DNA of 64,000 bases, from positions 248,001 to 312,000 of the forward strand of contig NC_026744.1 of assembly GCF_000210295.1 (NCBI RefSeq). Reading direction: 5' to 3'. The stretch comes from Trypanosoma brucei gambiense DAL972. Lineage: Eukaryota > Euglenozoa > Kinetoplastea > Trypanosomatida > Trypanosomatidae. The position numbers were made by a program, and so were the translations under genes. Below the pieces are notes generated by a model. The model was not told the origin of the DNA. It worked only from the letters and a program-made list of their open reading frames with translations, and ran no database searches. Positions 9,381-20,600 of the stretch are shown here, in pieces; the first letter of the stretch is position 1; each line of letters starts with the position of its first letter.

Positions 9381-12098
9381 GTTATTTGTAAGTCTACTTT
9401 AGGTAGAGTGATTGTTGATGAGAGAATTGGTCTTGTTCCTTTGTATTTGTTACCGTTGGGGGAGGATTCGGTTTTGAGTTCGTTGACTTCTAAATTGGAA
9501 TCTATGCGATGTGGTGGGTGTTTACCCGATAGTGTTGCTGTGCGTGATATCCAAGAACAGATTATTTGTCGAGTAGAGAAATTGGCAGAAGTGTATTTAG
9601 AACATGAACTTGATTTTCTGGAAACTGTTGACGGAATTTCTGTTTCTCAGATCGCACTTTCTGATGACAAGGTGTTTTGTGAAATGCAGCGGTCGTTGCG
9701 CCAGTTGAGAAAAAGTCCGGTAAGAAATGCAGAAGCCATACGGGATATTGAGTATGCGATGAATAATATCGTTCGTGAACTGTCGTCAAAACTATTACTG
9801 GAGGATTGTAGTTACCTGAATCAGTGTCCTCACGGCGTACCTCTTGCTGACTTACCGCTGGATAATCGGTTATTTCGCGAGATTGAATTGAAGAGAAGAA
9901 GATTAAAAGAGGATGACTCGTTAAAAAATGCGACGAGGATTAGAGAGTTGGAGATGAAATTGAATGATCATGCCGAGCGTTTGGCCGCGCTTATGTTAAG
10001 TGAGGAACGTGCTTTTCTTGAGCCATGCTCGCACGGTCTTCCCCTTAGTCGCCTTCAGTTGGGAGAGGATTCTTCCTTTCTTGCAATGGAAAGGGAAAGA
10101 AGGAAGTTATTGCGTGAGGGGGGTAAAGACAAAAACCGTATCAGGTATCTCGAAGAATGCATGAGGGAACATGTCAGCAATGTCGCCCTCTCTCTAATTT
10201 CCTGGAAGGATGTTCAATTTCATGAAGCTAACCATTCTGTAGCGGAGATGTGGCCGCGAATCGGTGAGTTGTACCCTGAAGGAATCCGAAACTCTGTGTT
10301 TCCGGAAATAACACAGCCGGGCGATACTTCATCTGCGCCTGGTGAACTTGGCTATTTAGCACCTTTCATTGCCGCTCTCAGTCAACACCCGCCTCTAATT
10401 CATCGGCTTCTGGAAACGAAAACACATCCCGTTAATGGTCCATATTCTTTCATCTTTTTTGATCCGAACAGCAACCCTGTTCGTGTTGACATTGATGACC
10501 GTGTGCCAGTGGATGCGAAGTGTGAGCCCAAGTTTACACGCGTGCCACACCGGTCTTGGTACCCGCTGCTGCTGGAGAAGGCATATGCGAAGTTTGTTGG
10601 TGGGTACGCAAAGCTCGACCAGTGCACACCACACGAAACCCTCCATGACCTAACGGGCCGTCCAGTGACACATATCCCTTTTGATGAGAAGCGAGCAGAT
10701 GGAATCAAAATTGGGGACTTCCGATCTGTGAAATTCTGGAAGGGGATTAAAAGGGATCTTGCGGCTGGAGATGTTATTATGGCAATGACGAACGGTAGTG
10801 TTCCCGACGGCCTTCACTCTCAATGCAGTTACGCTCTCCTTAGTGTAATCGAAACTGTGCATGAATCGAATGATGTCTCTGACATCGTGATCAAATTACA
10901 CAACTGCTACTACGATAGCCCGACATACGACGGCCCACTGTGTAACGATGATGATAACTGGACCGATGGTTTGAAGAGACTTTGCCATTATAATCCTGAG
11001 GAGGATGCACTTTACATACCTGTTCCTGTGTTTCTGCGTAACTTCTCGAGCATGCAGCGCTGTCACATAAACTGTGGCGACCGTCTGACTGCGCCTGGTG
11101 AGTGGACTGGGGTAAGCTGTGGAGGAAACCCGAAGTTCACAACTTTCCGGAACAACCCCATCTATCTTGTGGAAAACAAAACCTCCCGTCCCGTTACCAT
11201 TCTTGCTGAGCTGCGGCATCAAGCCCCTGTGTTTTTTGATGCCGATGGGGTAAATCACTATCATCAGTCTGGGCTGGCGCTCTTACAGCAGCATCATGTT
11301 TCTGAAATTATTACGTGGCTCCTTACTAGTACGACGCACCGCTTTTTGCAAAAAGGTATTTTAATGGATACACGCGAGATTTGCTCAAGGATGGAAATAC
11401 CTCCGAATACCACGTGCTATCTCGTCCCATATACGTTGAAGCGAGGTAGCTACGGCAAGTTCAATGTGTCGCTGTATCCTGCATCTTCTGACATTACTTT
11501 GGTCCCTTTGGCTGCTTTGTGTAATTCGCACGTGGTAATTAACGTTGATGTTTTGCTGAAACCGGGGAGCCGGGAGGGGAGAAGAGTCGACTTTTCGGTG
11601 CACGAAGCTTGTGATGTACACTTGCTGCTGCATCAGAATAAAATTACTGACCCTGCTAGTGTCAAAAGGGGTAACCTCCTTGCGGAGGACGAGGTTTCTA
11701 TGTCTGTTAATGACGAGCGGATGTCAGTCCTGGCGACCACTCGTGACGCCTCCAATGCGCGTGAGCAGTCCTTGGCTTTGGAGCTTCCAACCGCTGGTCG
11801 GTATTCCGTTTTTATTGAGTGCCGAAGCCGACTCAGAACTGGTGAATGTCCTTGTACTTTGTCTATATATTCGCCGAGCCGCGCCAAAACCAGGTTGGCT
11901 CCCCTTCCGCCTAGTGGGACGCAATCGGTACTTCCAGCAATTGCACCTCGTCAGCCTCCCCGGCAGCCCGCACTTTATGGGAGAAGGTTGGATCAGCCTC
12001 CTCTCAGTGCAGGCACGGTGAGGGCCGCCGCTGCTACGCTTCCTGTAGGCTTAGTTCCAGCACCTCCAAAGTCCGGCACGACACCGCAGCGTAGATGA
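8397..12098 (+). CDS. calpain-like/GM6-repeat giant protein, gene A, C-terminal part
   Basis: This is the continuation of the gene starting at 2469, open in one frame from just after a probably erroneous TGA (8394) to TGA at 12096-12098. In order it holds the remaining GM6 units (to 9380), four diverged repeats (9381 to about 10200), a third calpain domain II/III-like module (about 10201-11890), and a Pro/Arg/Ala-rich tail (about 11900-12095). The third module keeps the W-x-R-I-G-E-L-Y-P-E-G entry motif, a WYPLLLEKAYAKF helix and an HN Asn motif. It has Gly at the Cys position (GELGYLAPF) and Cys at the His position (QCSYALL), so it cannot be a classical Cys protease. Much of the module is nearly identical to gene B 31191-32860, interrupted by short divergent cassettes. 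The Pro-rich tail is unique within the window. Confidence 0.85.
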   Translation: MPMPEGVPLSELELNRDEKFSTMEEERRKLIAEDREGNAARIAELEVAMNEHSHELAKLKASYSRSFLDPMPEGVPLSELELDKDEKFSTMEEERRKLIAEDREGNAARIAELEVAMNEHSHELAKLKASYSRSFLDPMPEGVPLSELELDKDEKFSTMEEERRKLIAEDREGNATRIGRLERKMGRRVDKLAKLKASYSRSFLDPMPEGVPLSELELDKDEKFSTMEEERRKLIAEDREGNAARIAELEVAMNEHSHELAKLKASYSRSFLDPMPEGVPLSELELDKDEKFSTMEEERRKLIAEDREGNATRIAELEECMSALVRNLVICKSTLGRVIVDERIGLVPLYLLPLGEDSVLSSLTSKLESMRCGGCLPDSVAVRDIQEQIICRVEKLAEVYLEHELDFLETVDGISVSQIALSDDKVFCEMQRSLRQLRKSPVRNAEAIRDIEYAMNNIVRELSSKLLLEDCSYLNQCPHGVPLADLPLDNRLFREIELKRRRLKEDDSLKNATRIRELEMKLNDHAERLAALMLSEERAFLEPCSHGLPLSRLQLGEDSSFLAMERERRKLLREGGKDKNRIRYLEECMREHVSNVALSLISWKDVQFHEANHSVAEMWPRIGELYPEGIRNSVFPEITQPGDTSSAPGELGYLAPFIAALSQHPPLIHRLLETKTHPVNGPYSFIFFDPNSNPVRVDIDDRVPVDAKCEPKFTRVPHRSWYPLLLEKAYAKFVGGYAKLDQCTPHETLHDLTGRPVTHIPFDEKRADGIKIGDFRSVKFWKGIKRDLAAGDVIMAMTNGSVPDGLHSQCSYALLSVIETVHESNDVSDIVIKLHNCYYDSPTYDGPLCNDDDNWTDGLKRLCHYNPEEDALYIPVPVFLRNFSSMQRCHINCGDRLTAPGEWTGVSCGGNPKFTTFRNNPIYLVENKTSRPVTILAELRHQAPVFFDADGVNHYHQSGLALLQQHHVSEIITWLLTSTTHRFLQKGILMDTREICSRMEIPPNTTCYLVPYTLKRGSYGKFNVSLYPASSDITLVPLAALCNSHVVINVDVLLKPGSREGRRVDFSVHEACDVHLLLHQNKITDPASVKRGNLLAEDEVSMSVNDERMSVLATTRDASNAREQSLALELPTAGRYSVFIECRSRLRTGECPCTLSIYSPSRAKTRLAPLPPSGTQSVLPAIAPRQPPRQPALYGRRLDQPPLSAGTVRAAAATLPVGLVPAPPKSGTTPQRR
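9381..10200 (+). repeat. four diverged ~68-aa rod repeats after the GM6 array (gene A)
   Basis: Hallmark cores are seen at ERIGLVPLYLLPLGED, VDGISVSQIALSDD, CPHGVPLADLPLD and CSHGLPLSRLQLGED. Spacing is about 205 bp. They join the homogenised GM6 units to the C-terminal calpain-like module, as the diverged repeats do in gene C. Confidence 0.85.
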
Positions 12099-13187
12099 AG
12101 AAATGATGTTATTGTGGAGGAAATGAAAATGATGGCCCGTAAATTTCCACCGAAGGGTGACACATTATTTATTTATTAACGTGATTTTGATACTGTATAT
12201 ACCCTATGGAGGGGTTATTGGGTGTCGAAAGTGACGGTAAAAGTCAGAAGGGTGGAACGCCTTCGTAGGTCATGAGCGGTTTTTGCGTTTGCAGTGTCGT
12301 TCTTTATTGCATTATTCTTACACGTGTGTATGCTTTTCGTGTGGGCAACAATTTCGGTATTGTTAATGGTGGACAATTGGTGCTGGTGAGCGTTAGGTAG
12401 GGCAGCTCAGGGCGTATATTATTAAATAAGTGTCTCACGAACAACGGACCATATACCGTGTGGAAGCGGGGGCGGGAAGTGAACAAAAATTAGGGAGGAG
12501 GAAGTGGAGTAAAGGTGCAGGTGGTCAGAGAGTTTTGTGAAGTATGCCACGTGTCTTAAGTCTCTGGGATGCACTTTTATGGTGTTTTAGGGATTGACGC
12601 CTTCTTTTTTGGCAACTGTCTTGCGCCGTACTCCGTTTACTTGTTCACAAAGTGTGGTCTAACTCTTCGCCATTGTTTTTTATCTTATTTATGCGTAGAT
12701 GAGTTAGCTGTTCCGTTAGTTTTTTCTGACCTCTCGTGTTTGCTACAGTTTTGACGAGTGGTTGATTGTTTTTTTTAATTTTATCTTTCCATTTTTTTCC
12801 CTTTTGGAAACTGTTTTCGTGTTCCTTGTTTTCTGTTCATGTGATGCCATGTTTTTTTTTCTATTCGTCGCATAGGGGGTGTGCTGACGCATGGTATAAA
12901 AATATGCTCATCTGCATGGTGTTACGTTTTCCCCTTTTTCACACGTCGCGTTGTTATTATCGTTTTGTGGTTTGTACCCTTTGTCGTGGGAGCATATTAA
13001 AGAATTGAAGAGGTTATGAAACAGCTTAAAAACATAATAACAAAGAGCGGTTCAAGTGCGGGTTGCATCAAAGAGGAAGGGGAAAGGGGAAGATCCCTTA
13101 ACAAAAATACAAAGGAGGGAATACACACGAAATGACACATTATTTCCATGTAAGCGATGTTTCGATAAATTTTATTCTACAGACTAA

Positions 13188-13221
13188 TTTTTTCTTCTTT
13201 TTTTATTTCTCTCTCTTTGAG
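13188..13221 (+). promoter_or_regulatory. strong polypyrimidine tract with AG, possible cryptic trans-splice/polyadenylation signal
   Basis: A pyrimidine run of about 32 bases (T/C only except one A) ends directly in GAG at 13219-13221. No convincing ORF lies downstream before gene B. In trypanosomes such tracts also position polyadenylation of the upstream transcript, so this may set the gene A 3' end or mark a noncoding transcript. Confidence 0.4.
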
Positions 13222-13477
13222 GGCTGTGCCTGTTTGCGTCACATCTCGTGGTGCATGGGGGAGCAGGCATTTGTTATTACTTGAAAGAGTGAAAGGAGGA
13301 GGGGAAGAAAAATTTGGTCTGAAGATCAGTTGGGATGGATAGTGGTTATGTGTGAGGAAAGAAAAAGAATGAGTATTATCTTCCCTTGATTACCTTGTCC
13401 AAACACTTTAGTTTGTTAAAGCTGCTGTTTCGCATGTAAAAAAAAAAAGAAGTAAATGAAAGAATATTGAAGCGGTG

Positions 13478-13498
13478 TATATATATATATATATATAT
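13478..13498. repeat. TA dinucleotide microsatellite
   Basis: A run of about 10 TA/AT units in the A-B intergenic region. A similar TA run occurs shortly after the gene B stop (33084-33105). Confidence 0.9.
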
Positions 13499-14605
13499 GG
13501 CTGCCCTAAAATGGAGGAAGTGCTGGCGGGCCGAAGGTTTATGTATCGCTCTGTAGATAGTTGTGCGACGCTGAGTAGCGTTCCAAAAAAATGATATGAT
13601 GGAGGAGTCAGCATGGGATTACTCCTGTGGAATGTTACGTTGCACAAGGAGCGGTTAGAGGGGGATATACGCACACACATATGCATGCTTTCGTTCGGTA
13701 GCAGCTGCAGTAGGAAAAGTGAATAAAAGAGATAATGTCAAATAGATAAACAGCGAAATAAACGCTGGGAAAATTTTTTGTTGGGGAGTGGTATAGAAGG
13801 TGGAGCGTGGAGTAATAAGTGGGGAGAAGAAAGGGAGGGGGAGAAAAAGAAGGCGACCCCGCGCCTACACTGTGAAGTAGCGAAGAAGGAAAAGAAAACT
13901 ACGTTGGGCTTCTGACAGCTGGCGCACATGGATAAAAGTGAAACATTCGTTGTTACAAAGACCTTATAACGTTGGCCAAAAGGGGGGAAGGAGCACTTAG
14001 AACTAGTAGGTCCCATACATTTCACATTTGTGCTGATCTCGGATCAGTACAGCAATGGGCCGCTCTTTTAACCATTTGGTTTTTTACTTTTCGCAACAGT
14101 GACGATCAATTCGAAAGAGCAACAAGTAAAACTGTTTTCCAACGTCCACTGGAGGTGATGTTTGTTGAGAGAAAGTACGTTAAGATAAAGAGGTTTCCTA
14201 GTGCTATATTGTTCTCTTTTTCTTTCCTTTACCTGTGTAATTGCAACTTCCCTTGTAACAGACAAACGACGAAGAAATTGACAAAAAAACGACTTTGAAC
14301 GCACAAAAAAAGTGTTTCATCATCAAAAAGAAAATTCGCGGTAGAAACAGCATTTAAACCACAACAAAAAAACACAAATAGGGACACGGAAGGCAATAAA
14401 CCGCGATATTATAACGACATTGTAACGTAAAGTCTTTCATCCGAGGAAAAGCGAGGGTAAATCGTTCCTCATCAGGAGGCTCATTGTTGCAACAAGATTT
14501 GCGAAGAACTATCAGTCTACATATATTTATCAAAAAAGCAGTAAAAAAAAAACAAAATATAAAAAGAACAGAAACACTAGCGCCGTTATCTACAGGAAAA
14601 GAGTG

Positions 14606-14624
14606 TTTTTTTTTTCTTGCATAG
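14606..14624 (+). promoter_or_regulatory. candidate trans-splice acceptor for gene B
   Basis: Ten consecutive T (14606-14615), then CTTGC and ATAG with AG at 14623-14624, 28 nt before the ATG at 14652. An alternative acceptor is the pyrimidine tract at 14209-14232 with its first AG at 14260-14261, which would give a 5' UTR of about 390 nt. Confidence 0.6.
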
Positions 14625-14651
14625 TTACCGAAAAACAATACTGACAGAATT

Positions 14652-17600
14652 ATGAATTACCAAGCAATTACCGAAATTCCAGATAGCAATACGATATTCC
14701 ATGACACCATTTTTATGAGAAACAACAAACACGTCTCGGAGCAATGGATTCGTATTGGCGAATTGTACCCCAATGGTGCGAAGGAATCATTGCTCCCGGA
14801 GACGTTTGCACGCGAACAGTTCGGACAAGGAAGTCACTATGAGTGCTTCATGCTTTCTGCCCTCGCCACTTTAGTAAAATTCCCCGACATCATTCGGAAC
14901 TGCTTCGTGTCGAGGAATGTGCGGCGTGACGGGAGGTACACGTTTCAGTTCTTTCGTGACAAGGAATGGGTGAAGGTTGAAATTGATGACTCTGTTATGC
15001 TTGAGGATGATGAAGTTTTGTTCATCCGATCACCCACTAGTCATTGGTGGCCGCTACTGTTTGAGAAGGCTTATGCGAAATTCTACACCAGCTACGACAA
15101 TTTGGAGGGTTGTACCTTACAGGAGGCGTACCATGACTTAACTGGCAACCCCGTGCTCAACATCCCCATGGACGCGAGGCTTGCCAAGGCTGCAGGTGTG
15201 GATGTGACTGGAGGTCAGTATTGGCTTGACCTCGCACAGAAGCTGCAATCCGGCCAGTTTGTTGGTTCGCTGCTGACGAGGGAAACGGACCTTGAGTCGA
15301 TGGGTTTGCAGAGTGAGCAACAATACGGGATACTAGAGATTTTTTCGCTAACTGGGACATCATCTGTAAGCGACATTGTGATTCACCTATACAACCCATT
15401 CGAGGACGAGGAATTCACGTACAAAGGCCCGCTGAACAGTAAGGACACGGAGTGGACCCCCAAACTCCGTGAAAAGTATAACGTGGATGATACGCACTCC
15501 ATATTTCTTCCGCTACACGTTGCCCTGAAGATCGTAAATTCGGTGCAACTTTGCTACATATCCCCTATTGATGGTGACGCGACGTATTTTGATGATGAGT
15601 GGAAGGGTGAAACTGCGGGAGGGAACCCCACGAGTGTAACATGGCGCAAGAACCCCCTATACTGCGTCAGGAACGCTGGGATCAACCCCGTGGAACTGGT
15701 TGTCGTGATTAAGCAGAAGGATCAACGACGTTACATGTCTCCTGAGGAGCGAACCATGTACCTTCAATGTGGCATTGTTGTTGTTCAGAGCACCACAGTC
15801 ACACAAATACCGACATATTTTGTAACAGGGAACAATCACAAAGCAATACACAAGAGTTTGTTCCTAAACTCTCGTGAAGTGTCCAGTTTCGTTCGGATAC
15901 CACCTAATTCCTTGTGCTACCTTGTACCTTCTTGCATGAAGAAGGGAGCGGAGAGTGCATTTACGCTCGCACTGTACCGAGTGAAACTTCAAGACTACAG
16001 CAATATTCTGATTAAGAAACTTGAGGTCCCCTCTATGGATTGGGGACATTGTGCCATTGGAAAGGTTACGTTGGAAACAAAAGTGAAGGAACGGGTTGAT
16101 TTTTTTGTTGACTGCCCTACTCACATTCACATTTTGATGCATCAAGAAAAACCGTTTGTGAACAAAGTTGGTGGTGATATTACAACTCGGGATTACGTTG
16201 GCGTCTACCTTTATGATGACACGGACCGTAAGATTGGAGGTGTGCACGCTGCGACGAACTTCAGGGAAACAAGTGTCTTGCATCGCCTTCCTCGTAGTGG
16301 TCGTTATGCTATTTCAATTACGTGTCCCCGGGCAAGTGGTGAAGTACCCATTGCTCTCACAATTGTTGGTTCTCCTGATGCTAATGTTCGTATTGTTGAG
16401 GCTCCTGATGATGCCTCCATGTTTGATGATGAGGATGATATTGCAGAGGGTGATGAGGATGCTACTGTTTCTAATCCCATTGACTACATTCCTGTTGCTG
16501 GTGGAGGGCAGGTGTTCACTGAGGTACCCGATAGTACGGTCCCATTTGAAGATAAACGTTTCATGGTTGATAATAAGATTATGACGAATGAACCGTGGAT
16601 CCACATTGGTGACCTTTATCCTGAGGGAAAGACGCGCTCACTTTTGCCGGAGCGTCTGAGTCGTGAGCAGTTTGAGCAGGGTGAACACTTCGAGTGCTGT
16701 TGTCTGACCGCTTTTGCAGCGCTGGTGGAGCACCACCCCAACGTAATTCGTGACGCGTTTGTGACGAAGGCTGTACGACGTGACGGACGGTACACGTTCC
16801 GGTTCCACCGCTACGGTCAGTGGGTGAAGGTGGAGATTGATGATCGTATTCCCCTTCTTGGTGGGAAAACTTTATTCTGTCGATCATCTGATGGTTATTG
16901 GTGGCCACTACTACTAGAGAAGGCGTATGCTAAGTTCTACACACTATACCAAAATATTGAGGGATGTACGCTGCGGGAACTGTTTTACGACCTAACAGGG
17001 CTTCCTGTGCTTAGCATTCCGATGGAGTTGAAACTCGCGAAGGCTGTACTGTGTGATGTTGATGATGTGAGTTTTTGGGTTGAGCTCAGTGAGGGTCTGA
17101 AGGATTGTGCGTGTGCTGCCGTTGCACGCCCCGGTTTCGATGACACCCTTGGTTTGTCCAATGGGCAAGAGTACGCTGTCCTTGATGTGGTATCGTTAAC
17201 GGATGGTGAGGCCTCTTCCATATCTGATCTTGTTGTAAAACTTCATAATCCGTTTCTGGAGACTGAGTACAAAGGCCCTATGAATGCAAGCGATGCTGCG
17301 TGGTCGTCTGAGCTGCGTACCCGTCTATGTCCGGAGCGACGGGATACTATCTACATTCCCGTGGAAGTTTTCTGCAATGCATTTCTCACTGTGGAGAAAG
17401 TTATGGTGCGTGGTCTTATTGTTCCCGGGTGGCAATTCAACAGTGAATGGGGTGAGGGCACGAACGGTGGCAATCCAACACTTGTGACGTGGCGTGAGAA
17501 CCCCATTTACGTTGTGCAGAACACTGCGGATACCCCGTTACAGATTATTGCAATGATTGGGCAACCTGATCAGCGTCGCGTGCTACACCTTCTCCCCGAG

Positions 17601-20600
17601 CAAGAGGTAAACTATGTTCAATGTGGGTTGGTTCTTTCTCAGTGTACATGTAGCAATCCTGTACCAACATATTTGGTGACTAGCAACAACCATCGTGTTG
17701 TGCACAAGGGTCTGTTCGTGAACTTTCGTGAGTCGGCGAATATTGTTACCATTCCAGCTAACTCTATGTCGTACCTAATTCCCAGTGCGATGTTTCGTGA
17801 CAAAACGAAGTTTCTTCTCTCATACTGGTTTCAAAAATTGCCTGACATGAAATTTATCAAAATCAGTCGTATCAATGTGAGTGTCGCGCGGTCACTACCT
17901 GCAATTGAGGACCTTGAGCTGCATAACCATGAAAAGAAACGCGTGGATTTTCTGGTTGATGTTCCCACTGATATTCATATTCTGCTTCGTCAGGAGAAAC
18001 CCTGTGTGACTGTCCGTACGCACGATGCTATGGCTGATGACTTCCTAGGGATATATCTGTACAACGAGGATGAAAAGCGTATTGATGGTGTGACCGCTGC
18101 GACGAACTACAGGGAAATGGGGCTTGTTCACCGGCTTGCCACTGCGGGGAGATACGCTCTGTCGATCACGTGTCCTCGGGGAACTGGTGTTGTGCCGTGC
18201 CGTGTGGAGATCGTTGGCGTGGAAGATGCGAAGGTGCGTATCACCGACCCACCTGAGGATGCTGGTAATCTGTGTGAGGTTGACCTTCGCTTTCTGGGTT
18301 CTGAAGCTGAGGGTGTGCCTCTTGAAGACCTTCCGCTCGATAGTGACGCCGATTTGCAAGCTATATTGGAAGAACTGAGACGTCTGCACGGAGACATTGA
18401 TGCGAATGCTGAGTCGATTGCAAAACATGAGAGGATGATGAGTGACCGAGTTCATAAGATGGCGAGACAGCTTCTTGCTAAGGATCGTTCGAAGTACTTA
18501 CCAGGATACGATCTTCAAACGGTTAATTCCATACTTGACGCGGAGCCACATTTTGTCGTTTTAGAGCGCGGTCGGTACCACCTAAAGTGTGATCCCAGGA
18601 ATGCCACGAAGGTTCGGAATGTAGAGAGAAGCCTTCTTACTCTCGCTAATGAAATTCTGGAAAAACACGATGACCCTGACTTATCTTTCCTTGGAGCCGA
18701 GGTGGAAGGAATTCCCACCCTGGATCTCACTCTGATGAGGGACTCTTCATTTTCTGAGATGGCACGTGAGCGCATGCAATTAAAGCGGGATCCCATTGCT
18801 AATGCGAGTCGTTTGGCTGAGGTTGAAGATAGTATGGTGGCACGTGCGAATGCTATTGCCAAGGAGATGCATTTGAGAGAGCGGCGATATCTGAACCCTG
18901 AGCCTGAGGGTGTCCCCCTTGAGTTGCTTCCTTTAAACGAGGACGAAGTTGTGAGTGAGAAGGAGGACCGCCTCCGTGCGCTGAATCGTAAGGAGCAGAA
19001 GGACGAGAAACTGTTACGGAGTCTTGAGGACGTGATAGCGGACCGTGTACACGAGATCGCGAGGGAGCTGAAGGTGAGTGAACGTGATCTGTTCCTTGAT
19101 CCCACTCCAGGAGGTTTCCCTGTAGCGCAGCTTCCGCTGGACGAAGACGATGTGTTTCATTCACTCGAAGTGGAGCGACTGCAACTGCGACTGCGTCACG
19201 ATTCCCTTGCGAATAAGACATCAGAGATCAAAGAACTTGAAAGTCGGTTGAACCGTCGAGCGTGTGAACTTGCGCGTGTGAAGGTAGAGGAGGGTCGAGC
19301 GTTTCTGGACCCTGAACCTCTGGGGTTCCCACTTATCGACCTTAACCTTGACGGAGATAGTGAGTTTGTCAAGCTGGAATCGGAACTTCGTAAGTTGCGT
19401 TGGGAGCCACGTGTGAACAGCACTGCTATGAGGACTGTGGAGGAGGATATTGCTCGCGTTGTACACCGCATAGCACTGAGGAAAACGTGTCTCGATCGTG
19501 ACTATCTTGACGCGGAATATGAGGGTCGACCTGTGCAGGGGTTGCCTCTGAATGATAGTAAGGAGGTGCTTGCGATGGAGACGAGGCGCCGGGTGTTAAT
19601 TAACGCGAAAGCTGACCGTGACGAGATTGGTGTTGCAGAGAATATGATACGTGATGCTGTGCGTGAGATCGCTCGCGCTCTGAATGTGGGCGAGCGCTTG
19701 GACTACTTGGAGCCATGCCCGAGAGGTGTCCCTGTAGAAGACCTCCCCCTTGACATGGATACGGAATTCCACGAGCTTGAGGTGCATCGGCAACGTCTCA
19801 AGTGTGATGCGAAGAAACAGGACACAGTAATAATGGATGTGGAGCGTGCACTGAATGATCGTGCGGAAGCCCTTGCGAGGGAGCACTTGTCGAGTGACCG
19901 TGGTTACTTGGACCCAGCATCTGTTGGTGTGCCGCTTCGTTTGCTACCACTTGATAGCGATAGTGTGTTCCAGGAGCTTGAAATTAAACGTGCGCTACTG
20001 AAGAAGAACCCTCAGAGGAACGGACGTGCCATCTCGGATTTGGAGGGTGGCCTGAACGAGCGTGCACACGTTCTTGCTACGGAAATGAAGCACGCGGAGC
20101 GATCGAAATTTATGGACCCTAACCCTGGTGGTATTGCTATTGAGGATGTTCCTATTGATAACGACGAGGTTTTTTGTGATCTTGAAATTCGTCGGTTTGG
20201 TTTGTGCGAGGACCGGCATGCTAATATAGCAGCGATACGAAATCTTGAAGATGCGATGAATGAGAGGGTGATCGAACTGGCTGATAAGATGCGTTGTGAG
20301 ATCCGCATGTTTCTGGACCCGATGCCATTGGGGGTGTCCCTAGATGAGCTGCCCCTTGACAATAACGAGACCTTTGTTGCGAAAGAAGCTGAACTGCACA
20401 AGCTTCGGAAGGACCTGCGGGCAAATGGTGCCGATGTTGCTTTGCTGAAGTCTGACTTGAACGAGTTAGCCAAGCAGATGGCGGCGGAGATGATTTCTAA
20501 AGATCGTGCTTTTCTCTTCCCTGAGCCTGAGGGTCGTCTACTGGAGGAATTGCCTCTAGATAGCGATAAGGAGTTTCGTTCTCTTGAAAAGCAACTACGG

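Larger units (their letters stand above)
12099..14651. other. long intergenic region between genes A and B
   Basis: This 2.55-kb stretch is much longer than the other spacers in the window. Frames are short and mostly lack an ATG. The best + strand ATG frame (12569-12754, 61 aa, hydrophobic) has no recognisable homology and is not called as a gene. The stretch holds T-rich tracts (12766-12860), a strong polypyrimidine-AG at 13188-13221, an A run (13438-13448), a TA microsatellite (13478-13498), another candidate acceptor at 14209-14261 and the acceptor adjacent to gene B. It probably contains the gene A 3' UTR and the gene B 5' UTR. Confidence 0.6.

Noticed and set aside
12569..12754. 61-aa hydrophobic ATG frame in the A-B spacer
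   Set aside because: Short, T-rich-sequence driven hydrophobicity, no homology recognised and no dedicated splice signal immediately upstream.
13972..14298. 108-aa frame upstream of gene B
   Set aside because: Begins at TTG; no early ATG and low-complexity composition. More likely spacer or 5' UTR.
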